From positions 1 to 44,534 of the forward strand of contig JAFXZY010000008.1 of the NCBI GenBank assembly GCA_017541025.1: a stretch of DNA of 44,534 nt. The letters are read 5' to 3'. Shown here piece by piece: positions 32,220 through 40,702 of the stretch. The notes beneath the pieces were generated by a model that was given only the letters and a program-made list of their open reading frames with translations, made no database searches and had not been told where the DNA came from. This DNA is from Bacteroidaceae bacterium (lineage in GTDB: Bacteria; Bacteroidota; Bacteroidia; Bacteroidales; Bacteroidaceae). Both the position numbers and the translations under genes were made by a program. Position 1 is the first letter of the stretch. Each line of letters starts with the position of its first letter.

Positions 32220-33773
32220 ATGGCACAGCAAGAAGATGTTTTCAAAAAGATAGTTTCACACTGTAAGGAGTATGGTTTTGTATTCCCCAGCAGCGACATT
32301 TATGACGGTCTGGGTGCTGTATATGACTACGGTCAGAACGGTGTGGAGCTGAAGAACAATATTAAGCAATACTGGTGGCAGAGCATGGTGCTGCTGCACG
32401 AGAATATCGTGGGTATAGATGCCGCTATCTTTATGCATCCCACCACATGGAAGGCCTCAGGTCACGTTGATGCCTTCAATGACCCCCTCATCGATAACCG
32501 CGACTCCAAGAAGCGCTATCGTGCAGACGTGCTCATTGAGGAGCAGATGGCAAAGTATGAGGATAAAATCCAGAAAGAGATAGAGAAGGCCCAGAAGCGC
32601 TTCGGCGATGCCTTCGACGAGGCCCAGTTCCGTGCTACCAATGCACGTGTCCTGGAAAACCAGGAGAAATTCGATGCGTTGCACAAGCGCTATCAGGAGG
32701 TGATGAATGCTGAGGGCGGTATTGATCTGGAAGGCATGAAACAGATTATCCTGGACGAGGGAATCGTGTGCCCCATCAGCGGGACACGCAACTGGACCGA
32801 TGTCCGTCAGTTCAACCTGATGTTCAAGACCGAAATGGGTAGCACAGCCGATGGCGCCAGCACCATCTATCTGCGTCCCGAGACGGCTCAGGGTATCTTT
32901 GTGAACTACCTGAATGTACAGAAAACCGGTCGTATGAAGCTGCCCTTCGGTATCGCTCAGATCGGCAAGGCATTCCGTAACGAGATTGTGGCCCGTCAGT
33001 TTATCTTCCGTATGCGTGAATTTGAGCAGATGGAGATGCAGTTCTTTATCAAGCCCGGCACCGAGCTGGACTGGTTTGCCAAATGGAAGGAGACACGTAT
33101 GAAGTGGCACCAGAACCTGGGCTTCGGCGCCGAGAACTATCGTTTCCACGACCATGACAAACTGGCTCATTACGCTAACGCTGCTACCGATATTGAATTC
33201 CACATGCCCTTCGGCTTCAAAGAGGTGGAGGGTATCCATTCACGTACCAACTTCGACCTGAGTCAGCATGCCAAGTACAGCGGCAAGAAGATTGAGTACT
33301 TTGATCCTGAGACCAACGAAAGCTATACACCATATGTTATAGAGACCTCTATCGGCGTGGACCGTATGTTCCTCTCTATCATGTGCCACAGCTATGAGGA
33401 GCAGCAGTTGCCCGACGGTCAGACACGTACCGTGCTGCACCTGCCCGCTGCCCTGGCTCCTGTGAAGCTGGCTGTATTCCCTCTGACCAAGAAGGACGGC
33501 ATGCCTGAGAAGGCTCAGGAGATTATCAACGACCTGCGCTTCCACTTCAACTGCAAGTACGAAGAGAAAGATCAGATAGGTAAACGCTACCGCCGTATGG
33601 ATGCCATTGGCTGCCCCTACTGCGTAACCGTTGACCAGCAGACACTGGAGGATAATACCGTTACCCTGCGTGACCGCGATACGATGGAACAGCGCCGCGT
33701 TGCCATCAGCGAATTGCGTGGTATCATTGAAGATCAGGTAAGCATAACCAGTCTGCTGAAGAAACTATTGTAG
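32220..33773 (+). CDS. glyS: Glycyl-tRNA synthetase (dimeric, class II)
   Basis: 517 aa, the usual size for the single-chain alpha2 enzyme of Bacteroidetes. It charges tRNA-Gly with glycine and ATP in the cytoplasm. It starts 'KKIVSHCKEYGFVFPSSDIYDGLGAVYDYG'. Class II motif 2 is in 'GKAFRNEIVARQFIFRMREFEQMEMQFF', preceded by 'LRPETAQGIFVNY', and motif 3 is in 'VIETSIGVDRMFL'. The anticodon-binding domain follows from about 415 ('APVKLAVFPLTKKDGM', 'YRRMDAIGCPYCVTVD'). It is a housekeeping gene that separates the xylan locus from the downstream GH43. Expression is likely from the last palindromic promoter unit, 38 bp upstream. Confidence 0.96.
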   Translation: MAQQEDVFKKIVSHCKEYGFVFPSSDIYDGLGAVYDYGQNGVELKNNIKQYWWQSMVLLHENIVGIDAAIFMHPTTWKASGHVDAFNDPLIDNRDSKKRYRADVLIEEQMAKYEDKIQKEIEKAQKRFGDAFDEAQFRATNARVLENQEKFDALHKRYQEVMNAEGGIDLEGMKQIILDEGIVCPISGTRNWTDVRQFNLMFKTEMGSTADGASTIYLRPETAQGIFVNYLNVQKTGRMKLPFGIAQIGKAFRNEIVARQFIFRMREFEQMEMQFFIKPGTELDWFAKWKETRMKWHQNLGFGAENYRFHDHDKLAHYANAATDIEFHMPFGFKEVEGIHSRTNFDLSQHAKYSGKKIEYFDPETNESYTPYVIETSIGVDRMFLSIMCHSYEEQQLPDGQTRTVLHLPAALAPVKLAVFPLTKKDGMPEKAQEIINDLRFHFNCKYEEKDQIGKRYRRMDAIGCPYCVTVDQQTLEDNTVTLRDRDTMEQRRVAISELRGIIEDQVSITSLLKKLL

Positions 33774-33967
33774 ACCCACCCCTAACCCCTCCCTCTGAGG
33801 AGGGGGAGGGGAATAAAGTTGAAGGCTGCGATTGAGCGAGAGGAGAGCCAAACTCGTTTGAGCTTTTCCGAGCGTGAGCAGTCTCGACCGTAGGTCAAAG
33901 TTGAAAGTTGAGAGGAAGCCCCCCTGACCCCCTTCAGGGGGAGGATGTGAAAAGTGAAGAGTAAAAA
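33774..33967. repeat. Dispersed repeats between glyS and the FKBP gene
   Basis: C/G-rich palindrome at 33786-33811 ('cccctccctctgaggagg'). The second copy of the 77-bp 'gaaggctgcgattgagcgag' unit is at 33821-33898. A CCCCCTGA/TCAGGGGG hairpin is at 33920-33941. AGTGAAAAGTAAAAAG words at 33948-33982 run into the next gene. Confidence 0.8.
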
Positions 33968-34648
33968 GTGAAAAGTAAAAAGTTTTTTCCAGTTAATCTT
34001 GCCGTACTGGTTGGACTGGTAGGATTAGTTTTTGTTTCCTGCTCGGAAAAGAGCAACGAGTGGGATCCCTATTACAGTTGGCAAAGCAGAAACGCCCTGT
34101 GGTTTGAGCAGGTGGCAGACTCTGCCCGTACCGCTATTGCTGCAGCAAAAGCCCAGTATGATGAGGACTGGGAGGAACACTGCCCATGGCGAATGTTCAA
34201 GAGCCTTCAGCGCAGCGCGGATTTTCCCGGCGCTACAACAGACAGCATCGTGTGTAAAATCATCACGAAAGGTAATGGCACACAAGAGGTGAATTATACC
34301 GATTATGTACAACTCCACTATCGAGGTTGGCTGATGCCATCGGAATACATGATGGATGATGGCGTAACGAAGGAAACGAAGAGCGTTGTCTTTGACCAGT
34401 CCTTTTACGGCGAATTTAACCCCGCAACAGCAGCTCCGGTCACCATGTACGTGGGAGGGACCATCGAAGGCTACCAAACGGCTTTACAGAATATGGTGGC
34501 AGGAGACATGTGGTTCGTATATATACCTCAACAGTTAGCATATAAAGGGGATTCAAGCGGTTCTGTTCCTGCCTATAGCACGCTGCTGTTCCAGTTGAAC
34601 CTGGTAGCTGTGTACGAGGATATTGATGACATACCGGACTGGAAGTGA
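33968..34648 (+). CDS. FKBP-type peptidyl-prolyl isomerase lipoprotein
   Basis: 226 aa from a GTG start at 33968. Other starts further upstream in the leader run into stops. It is a lipoprotein (VFVSC, Cys25). The C-terminal half (about 95-220) is an FKBP domain: 'NYTDYVQLHYRGWLM', 'VFDQSFYGEF', 'MYVGGTIEGYQTALQNMVAGDMWFVYIPQQLAYKG', 'PAYSTLLFQLNLVAV'. Several aromatic active-site positions are retained, so folding activity in the periplasm or on the outer membrane is likely. The glyS-FKBP order is common in Bacteroidales as far as I recall. The start codon and the 'KSKK' n-region are encoded by an intergenic-type repeat word (AGTGAAAAGTAAAAAG). Confidence 0.85.
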   Translation: MKSKKFFPVNLAVLVGLVGLVFVSCSEKSNEWDPYYSWQSRNALWFEQVADSARTAIAAAKAQYDEDWEEHCPWRMFKSLQRSADFPGATTDSIVCKIITKGNGTQEVNYTDYVQLHYRGWLMPSEYMMDDGVTKETKSVVFDQSFYGEFNPATAAPVTMYVGGTIEGYQTALQNMVAGDMWFVYIPQQLAYKGDSSGSVPAYSTLLFQLNLVAVYEDIDDIPDWK

Positions 34649-34905
34649 TTTCAATTGAAAATTGAAACGCTAACGTTAACGCTAACGTTAACTAGTTCAA
34701 GGGTTTAAGGAGTTCAAGAACGGTTATTGGTTATAGGTTAGGGGTTATTGAGACTTTGGCTATTGGCTATTGGCTTTTAACAAAAACGGAGATAATTAAC
34801 AAATAACAATTAACAAAAAGAGTTATCGTTATCGTTAACGTTATCGTTAAATAATAGTTATCGTTATCGTTCTATAAGGCTACTAAACTATTAAGCTAAA
34901 AACAT
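34649..34905. repeat. Repeat-filled spacer before GH43
   Basis: AATTGAAAATTGAAA word, hexamer block 34668-34692 (CGCTAACGTTAACGCTAACG), then about 34735-34855 nearly identical to parts of 7145-7334 ('ttaacaaaaacggagataat' and 'taacaaataacaattaacaa'). A further hexamer block runs to 34872. No promoter was recognised for GH43. Confidence 0.85.
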
Positions 34906-36438
34906 ATGAAAACAACAATCAAGAGTCTGCTTCTGTTTGCATTATTAGTATGTGCTCATACATTGAGGGGCCAGAACACCTTCACCAATCCTGTGATATG
35001 GTCTGATGTGCCCGATATGGATGCCGTCCGCGTAGGTAACGATTACTGGATGGTTTCGACCACCATGCATTTCTCGCCTGGAGCACCTATTATGCACTCC
35101 AAGGACCTTGTCCACTGGGAGACAGTGAACTACATCTTCGATACACTGAACGACAGTCCGAAGAACAACCTGGAAGGCGGTAACGTATATGGTCGTGGCC
35201 AATGGGCTGCTTCGCTGAAATACCACAAGGGTAAGTTCTACTGCTTCTTCGGCACAGGTGGAAGATCCTTCCTGTACAGCACAACAGACCCTCGAAAAAA
35301 GTGGGAGATTATCTGGCAAAGTGACAACTATTACCATGATGCCGCTTTCTTCATCGACGATGACGATCGTCCCTTCCTCTTCTTCAACGGCTCACATATA
35401 CAGTTGCGTGAGTTCTATCCCGACTTCCGCCCCGGATTCAAGGAAGACGGTGTGAGTTGTGAGGTCATTCACGGTGAGCCAAGGGGCTTGTTGGAGGGTT
35501 CACATGCCTACAAGCACGACGGCAAATACTATCTTACCTGTATCTGGTGGCCACAAGGCGGCATCCGCACGCAGGTTTGCTTCCGAGCCGACAAGATTGA
35601 CGGTGATTATGCCAATAATATGAAGGTCATTCTTTCTGACGATGCCGGCATCCGCGGACGTGGAGTAGCCCAGGGTTTCTTTATAGATACACCCAACGGT
35701 GAATGGTGGAGCATGATGTTCCAGGACCACGACGCTGTGGGCCGTATTCCCTACCTGATGCCTATGCAGTGGAAAGACGGTTGGCCTATATTGGGCGACG
35801 AGAACGGCAAGGTGGGTAAGGTTCTGAACATGCCAGGCGGTGGCAAGAAATGCAAGGAACGCATCTCTGCCAGCGACGAGTTCAAGAAGCCCAAGTTGGA
35901 CATCGTATGGCAGTGGAACCACAATCCCGATAACAGTCTGTGGTCACTGACAGAACGCAAGGGTTTCATGCGCCTGAAGACCGGCAAGGTTGTGGGCAGC
36001 ATCTTTGAGGCACGTAACACGCTTACCCAAAGAACCTACGGGCCAAAATCAGAAGCCAGCATACGCATGGATATCAGCCAGATGAAGGAAGGTGATCACG
36101 CCGGACTTTCTACCTATTGCTCTAAGCCAGGCACCATAGAGGTGGTGGTAGAGAACGGACAGCGCTATCTGCTTATGACCGACCGAACAGAAGAGAAAGC
36201 ACGCATTGCCTACAATGCAGACATTGTTTATCTGCGTGCCGATGCCGACTTTACCACAGACAACGCCATCTTCCTCTATTCACAGGATGGAAAAGAGTGG
36301 AAGCAGTTAGGTAACAGCTTCCACATGGTATTCAACCTGGAACACTTCGTAGGCAATCGCTTCGCTATCTTCAACTATGCTACCAAGCTGAGTGGAGGAT
36401 GGGTGGATGTGGATTGGTTCCACTTCTTTAAACGCTAA
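34906..36438 (+). CDS. GH43 glycosidase (arabinofuranosidase/xylosidase, probably subfamily 12 type)
   Basis: 510 aa with a signal peptide (ends HTLRGQ), so periplasmic or secreted. The five-bladed propeller covers about 25-320. The catalytic base is Asp37 in 'SDVPDMDAVRVGNDYWM', the pKa-modulating Asp145 is in 'YYHDAAFF', and the acid Glu197 is in 'GLLEGSHAYKHDGKYYL'. A C-terminal beta-sandwich (about 325-510, 'LWSLTERKGFMRLKTGKV', 'GDHAGLSTYC') is the usual second domain of GH43_12-type enzymes, which act mainly as alpha-L-arabinofuranosidases. It would remove arabinose from arabinoxylan or xyloglucan fragments produced by the nearby locus. It is unlinked to the operon by two unrelated genes. 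The last codon and stop (AAACGCTAA) open a hexamer repeat block. Confidence 0.9.
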   Translation: MKTTIKSLLLFALLVCAHTLRGQNTFTNPVIWSDVPDMDAVRVGNDYWMVSTTMHFSPGAPIMHSKDLVHWETVNYIFDTLNDSPKNNLEGGNVYGRGQWAASLKYHKGKFYCFFGTGGRSFLYSTTDPRKKWEIIWQSDNYYHDAAFFIDDDDRPFLFFNGSHIQLREFYPDFRPGFKEDGVSCEVIHGEPRGLLEGSHAYKHDGKYYLTCIWWPQGGIRTQVCFRADKIDGDYANNMKVILSDDAGIRGRGVAQGFFIDTPNGEWWSMMFQDHDAVGRIPYLMPMQWKDGWPILGDENGKVGKVLNMPGGGKKCKERISASDEFKKPKLDIVWQWNHNPDNSLWSLTERKGFMRLKTGKVVGSIFEARNTLTQRTYGPKSEASIRMDISQMKEGDHAGLSTYCSKPGTIEVVVENGQRYLLMTDRTEEKARIAYNADIVYLRADADFTTDNAIFLYSQDGKEWKQLGNSFHMVFNLEHFVGNRFAIFNYATKLSGGWVDVDWFHFFKR

Positions 36439-36546
36439 CGTTAACGTTAACGATAACTTTTAGGGTTAAGGTTAGGGTTAACGTTAACGTTTAAAGAGCC
36501 AATAGCCAAAGTTCTTCGGTTATCGTTGACGTTAACGTTAGCGTTT
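36431..36546. repeat. AACGTT-hexamer block between convergent GH43 and kinase genes
   Basis: (A)ACGTTAACG repeats at both ends and 'gggttaaggttagggttaac' in the middle. 36496-36530 is an inverted copy of the 'ccgaagaactttggct' word at 7206-7235. Both flanking genes, on opposite strands, end with AAACGCTAA followed by CGTTAACG, so the block supplies both stop codons. No classical terminator stem with a T-run is seen. Confidence 0.85.
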
Positions 36547-37623
36547 AATAAAGGCATTCATCTCTTCCTCATGCGCTTCGATGCTGAGCAGGAGGTGGAG
36601 CTGATTGTTGGCACGGACAAAATTGTGTTCCGGATACTGACACTTCCAATACTTGTCGCCACTCAGGTAATCCCATAGGAAACGTACGCACTGCATATAG
36701 GGGAAGAGCTTCACGGCATAGGGCAGGTTCTCAATCTCCACTGGGGTGAGGAAACTGGAGGCGCTGCTCAGGTAACCTTCTGTAAAGGCCTTGAAGATTT
36801 CCACATTGAACTGTACCTTATCCATATCGGGACAGTCCTCAGCCACTACATTGGCACCTGTACGGAGGAAATCGCCATAATCGGAGAAGATGAAGTTGGG
36901 CATCACGGTATCCAGGTCGATAACACAAAGCACATTATCATTCTTGTCGAACATCATATTGTTGACCTTGGTATCGCAGTGGCATACTCGTTTGGGCAGG
37001 ATGCCTTCACGACCCATACGCTCTGCCTTGCACATCTCTTCGGCACGTGCATCTATCTCCTTAAGCATATGCTGCACCTGGGGTTCGCTGACACGCCCTA
37101 CAGGATCGGCAGCTATTACCTCGCGCAACTGCTCCAGACGGAACTCCATGTTATGAAAATCCTTAATGGTCTCACCCAACTGAACGGGGATGTCTGCCAA
37201 CATCGCCTGGAAGTTGCCGAAGGCTTTTCCGGCAGCCCTGCTGCTCTCAGGATTCACTGCCTGCTTGGTAATGGCATCAGGAATGAAAATCATGATACGC
37301 CAATACTTACCTTCGACCTTGGCATACAACTTCTTGCTGTCGTCCTTTAAGGGAATGAAGGTCAGCACCTTACGGTCTATATCGGTCTCACTTTTCTCTT
37401 CCAGTTTCCTACGGATATGGGTGGTAACCGCATCGATATTACGCATTACCATGTCCACATCGGGGAAGACGGCATCGTTCACACGTTGCAGCACATAGTC
37501 GGGCTGGTCAGCTTCAGCTGTCTTTACCTTATAGGTGTCATTAATCAGACCTTCGCCCAAGGGCTTTATCTCACTCACGTTGCCACGAATGGCAAATTTT
37601 GCAACAATGTCTTTTAAATCCAT
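36538..37623 (-). CDS. APH-fold sugar/small-molecule kinase
   Basis: 361 aa, cytoplasmic, no signal. It has the choline/aminoglycoside-kinase fold: Gly-rich start 'IKPLGEGLINDTYKV', catalytic 'CHCDTKVNNMMFD' (Asp217, H.D....N) and metal-binding 'VIDLDTVMPNFIFSDYGDFLRTG'. Antibiotic resistance is unlikely. Family members of this kind in Bacteroidetes are mostly annotated only as phosphotransferase and resemble N-acetylhexosamine 1-kinases, so sugar phosphorylation is the best guess. It lies 75 bp downstream of the MG2 gene on the same strand. The gap is filled with GGTTAAAA repeat words (37627-37670). The C-terminal Lys-Arg-stop is part of the hexamer block. Confidence 0.8.
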   Translation of the reverse strand: MDLKDIVAKFAIRGNVSEIKPLGEGLINDTYKVKTAEADQPDYVLQRVNDAVFPDVDMVMRNIDAVTTHIRRKLEEKSETDIDRKVLTFIPLKDDSKKLYAKVEGKYWRIMIFIPDAITKQAVNPESSRAAGKAFGNFQAMLADIPVQLGETIKDFHNMEFRLEQLREVIAADPVGRVSEPQVQHMLKEIDARAEEMCKAERMGREGILPKRVCHCDTKVNNMMFDKNDNVLCVIDLDTVMPNFIFSDYGDFLRTGANVVAEDCPDMDKVQFNVEIFKAFTEGYLSSASSFLTPVEIENLPYAVKLFPYMQCVRFLWDYLSGDKYWKCQYPEHNFVRANNQLHLLLSIEAHEEEMNAFIKR

Positions 37624-37698
37624 GCTATTTTAAAGTTAAAAGGTTAAAGGGTTAAAAAGTTAAAGGGTTTTCGCCGACAAAATCGGCGGGCACAGTAG

Positions 37699-40533
37699 CT
37701 ATCTGTCTTCCGGCATACTTTTACCTGTCAGGAGGGTACCGTCTGCTGTCATGCCCTCCGCACTGACGGCAATCTGGGTGGGTTTGCAGTTGTTATAGAA
37801 CTGTATCTTTGCAGAGCCGGAGTCGTCCAGTTTCAGGTTGGGGTTCCAGTACAGGGTCCGCCTATAGTCCTTTGTGTCCGGCAGCGGTTTCTTAGTATAA
37901 TCGGGCTGATAGAAATCATCGGGGGCAGAGAAACCGGGCAGTATGAGGTAACGGTCGCGTCGAACCAGACGCACACTTTCATCGGAATAGGTTCGCAAAT
38001 CAATGCTAACCTGCGGCTGGTTGCTCCCCTCAAAATGCTTGTCACCCTCACGACGCGGACTGTAATCCGTATAGATATATACCTTATCAATATTAGCAAA
38101 CTTATTGAATGTCTCCTGGTCTCGAGTGGAGATATTGCTGGTCCAGACAGGCACCGATCCGCTGGCATCCCTGCCCGTCGCCATCCTGTTCTGTTGCATC
38201 GCCGACTCTTCATTCAGCAATTTCGTATTCATTCGGGTTACGATGTCATAAGGACGTTCCATATTCATATCGCCGATATAGGTGCGTGACACATCGACCG
38301 TAAAACGCTGCTGCCCGATATAGTAACCTGTACACAGACCGGCATCGATGGCCTCGTTCAGTGCCGTGTACGCATCTACAACGAAGGCTGGCTTGCTGGC
38401 ATCGAATTTCCTCAACATGGTACGCTTGGCTCCGATGGTGACCTCATGAAGCGTTCGTGACCCGTCGTTCAGCCAGTCCTCTGCTATCACACTTCCCTTG
38501 GGAGCCTGTGCCAGATGTTCCTGATACCAGTCGTAAGGCTTTACAAATCGCGGATAGATGGGACGCAGACGGACATAGAACTCCGGATAGTTTATCCCGC
38601 CAAATTTTGTTGTACCGCCTTCGAACCAGGCATCATGTTTGCCGTGCTTCCATTTGGTGGTATCCGAGGCTGCCAGCTCCATGATACAGCCTTCGTAGAA
38701 ACGCGGGCTCTGGATGCTGAACTGTCCCTTCTGTGTGACCATTTCGCCTACCACACCGTCGGAACCTTTATCTGTGGGCTTCGTGAATTTGGCATGCACC
38801 TTGACCTCGTTTTTCAGTGAGCCCTCACTCTTATTGAAACGACTGAAGCCATCGTGCAACGTTTCCATCTCTTTATTGTCATCATTTACCGACATGTCCT
38901 TCTCCGTGTAATTGGGCGTCGGCGTTTTTTCCTCGTCCGATTCTGCCTCAGGCATATCAGCATTAACAGCCTTCTCGCCAGCCTGGGCAAACAAATCCTC
39001 CACGTGCTCCGACTGGTACTTGTTGACCTCGCCTGTCATCAACGGTGTCATCTCCGGCATATGATTCAGCACAAAGGCACCCGGTGTGGCCATTGTATGC
39101 CAGTCGTACCTGCGCCAACCCTGTATCATAAGCAGGAGGTCGAGAGCACGCTGGTGCTCGGCATCGTCCTTCTCAAAGAAGTATTCGGGCTGTTCCACAA
39201 AACCGCGTATCTGACTGCTCAGCAGCATTTCAGTAAGAATATTGCCTGAGTCGTAGATGTACTCTGTATGGGCAGCATCACGAACGGCGATGCTGACAGT
39301 CCCGTTGGGTGCATTGGACTGAACCCGCAAGCTGATAGGTTCAAAAGGCTTGGTCGGCGTATCGTCGATATCGGCAAAGGTAATGCTCTGTGCCTGGAAA
39401 TCATTCTGGCGGACAAAGAACAGGCGGTCGGCATAGACACGTCCCTCTGCATTGAAGACAGTAACCTGACAGACACCCGTCTTCAACTTGTCAGGAGTCA
39501 GGGTAACGGAGAAGGTGGCGCCTGCGCCCAATTCCTCGAAGGCCAACACCTGACCCTGGTTCATTACCGTCATGCCAAGAGGCTCGTTGGCAGCTTTGCC
39601 GGCAAGGGCAAGATCCACTTTCGCCTCCCCGTTCTGCTGGGTTACCGTCATGGCACATCCATCTGTCTCTACATCAGGAATAATCGGCTTTGCCCCTTTA
39701 TAATTCCATGTGAACTCAGCTGTGTATTTGGTTCCGTTAGTCGGAATAAAATCTATACTTCCTCTGCCACGCTGCTCCGTTTTGGCTTCTGCCACTTTAT
39801 TGCCAGAGCCGTCTGTAATAGCCAACGTGCCCTCAATATGCATACCCTCATCATCGTTAGCCTCAAAAGCCACACGGTTCTTAACACCTGCAATCAGATG
39901 ACCGCCTTCGGGGTAAAGTCGGACGACGGCCTTGGGCAGCTCATTGTCGGCCTTGTACTGACGACGCAAGGGACGCAGGGTCATGAAATGCTCATATTCG
40001 CCCGGCACCTTGGGCTTATCAAACACAGGAAACACCTTGCTGTAAAGCTTTTCATAATCGCGGTAGTACTCCCTGGCCATTTTCTTGTTGAAGAACCACT
40101 TCTCGGCATAATCGGTATGCGGATGCTGTGTTTCGCCCCAGTTCAACTGCCAACGGGTATAGGCACGCAACTCGTAGTAACCGCCATAAAGCGTGTCGTT
40201 CAGTATAAAATCACCATGCGCCTCCCCTTTCTCCAGCTCCAACAACTGGCGTTGCACGAGATAGCCGTCCTGGTTCAGCAGCTCGACATACAGAACCTTG
40301 CTCACTCTGGAGGGCTTGCCGTCGCTTCTGCGTACATAGGCTTTATAATATAATGTATCACCCAGGAAATAACAGGTGTTATCTGTATGGATGAATATCT
40401 GCTCCTGCGGAATACCCGATCCGAACTTCTGCAAACGGTCGGCCCAACCGTCTAAAGTCGTCGGCATATTAGTCTGAGCCGTCAGGTTCAGGCAAACCAA
40501 AGTGCAAAGGACAAACGAAAGTATCTTTTTCAT
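37699..40533 (-). CDS. Large secreted MG2-domain protein
   Basis: 944 aa with a signal peptide (ends NLTAQ). Residues about 35-135 resemble the MG1/MG2 domains of alpha-2-macroglobulin-like proteins ('PQEQIFIHTDNTCYFLGDTLYYKAYVRR', 'VLYVELLNQDGYLVQRQLLELEKGEAHGDFIL', 'GYYELRAYTRW'). More Ig-like segments follow ('VVRLYPEGGHLIAGVKNRVAFEAND', 'PFEPISLRVQSNAPNGTVSIAVRD'). A central charged linker is at about 530-570. The C-terminal part ends 'TLYWNPNLKLDDSGSAKIQFYNN', which is also macroglobulin-like. No thioester motif is seen. Proteins of this type are common in Bacteroidetes with unknown function, perhaps in envelope protection or export. A TATCTTTG octamer (minus strand, 40601-40594) lies upstream, but no well-spaced -33 element was found. 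Confidence 0.8.
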   Translation of the reverse strand: MKKILSFVLCTLVCLNLTAQTNMPTTLDGWADRLQKFGSGIPQEQIFIHTDNTCYFLGDTLYYKAYVRRSDGKPSRVSKVLYVELLNQDGYLVQRQLLELEKGEAHGDFILNDTLYGGYYELRAYTRWQLNWGETQHPHTDYAEKWFFNKKMAREYYRDYEKLYSKVFPVFDKPKVPGEYEHFMTLRPLRRQYKADNELPKAVVRLYPEGGHLIAGVKNRVAFEANDDEGMHIEGTLAITDGSGNKVAEAKTEQRGRGSIDFIPTNGTKYTAEFTWNYKGAKPIIPDVETDGCAMTVTQQNGEAKVDLALAGKAANEPLGMTVMNQGQVLAFEELGAGATFSVTLTPDKLKTGVCQVTVFNAEGRVYADRLFFVRQNDFQAQSITFADIDDTPTKPFEPISLRVQSNAPNGTVSIAVRDAAHTEYIYDSGNILTEMLLSSQIRGFVEQPEYFFEKDDAEHQRALDLLLMIQGWRRYDWHTMATPGAFVLNHMPEMTPLMTGEVNKYQSEHVEDLFAQAGEKAVNADMPEAESDEEKTPTPNYTEKDMSVNDDNKEMETLHDGFSRFNKSEGSLKNEVKVHAKFTKPTDKGSDGVVGEMVTQKGQFSIQSPRFYEGCIMELAASDTTKWKHGKHDAWFEGGTTKFGGINYPEFYVRLRPIYPRFVKPYDWYQEHLAQAPKGSVIAEDWLNDGSRTLHEVTIGAKRTMLRKFDASKPAFVVDAYTALNEAIDAGLCTGYYIGQQRFTVDVSRTYIGDMNMERPYDIVTRMNTKLLNEESAMQQNRMATGRDASGSVPVWTSNISTRDQETFNKFANIDKVYIYTDYSPRREGDKHFEGSNQPQVSIDLRTYSDESVRLVRRDRYLILPGFSAPDDFYQPDYTKKPLPDTKDYRRTLYWNPNLKLDDSGSAKIQFYNNCKPTQIAVSAEGMTADGTLLTGKSMPEDR

Positions 40534-40621
40534 ATATTATAACTTACAAATCATAAAAGCATCACTAACCTCCCAACTCTCATCTTTCAATGGCAAAGAT
40601 AAGACTTTTTCCTCACATACC

Positions 40622-40653
40622 CTTGTACAACCCGGTTTTTTACGTTAATTTTG
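40622..40653 (+). promoter_or_regulatory. Promoter of the helicase gene
   Basis: CTTG (40622-40625), 20-nt spacer, TAATTTTG (40646-40653) followed by C, near the Bacteroidetes consensus. The transcript would begin about 40-50 bp before the GTG start. Confidence 0.65.
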
Positions 40654-40702
40654 CAAAATAAATATGAGGTTGTGAGGTTAAAGGTTAAAGACAGATTGAG
40701 AG

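Noticed and set aside
32457-33239. 260-aa minus-strand frame inside glyS
   Set aside because: glyS is unmistakable and in the opposite sense.
39268-40353. 361-aa + strand frame inside the MG2 gene
   Set aside because: Antisense to a secreted protein with signal peptide and domain pattern; no independent promoter or motif support.
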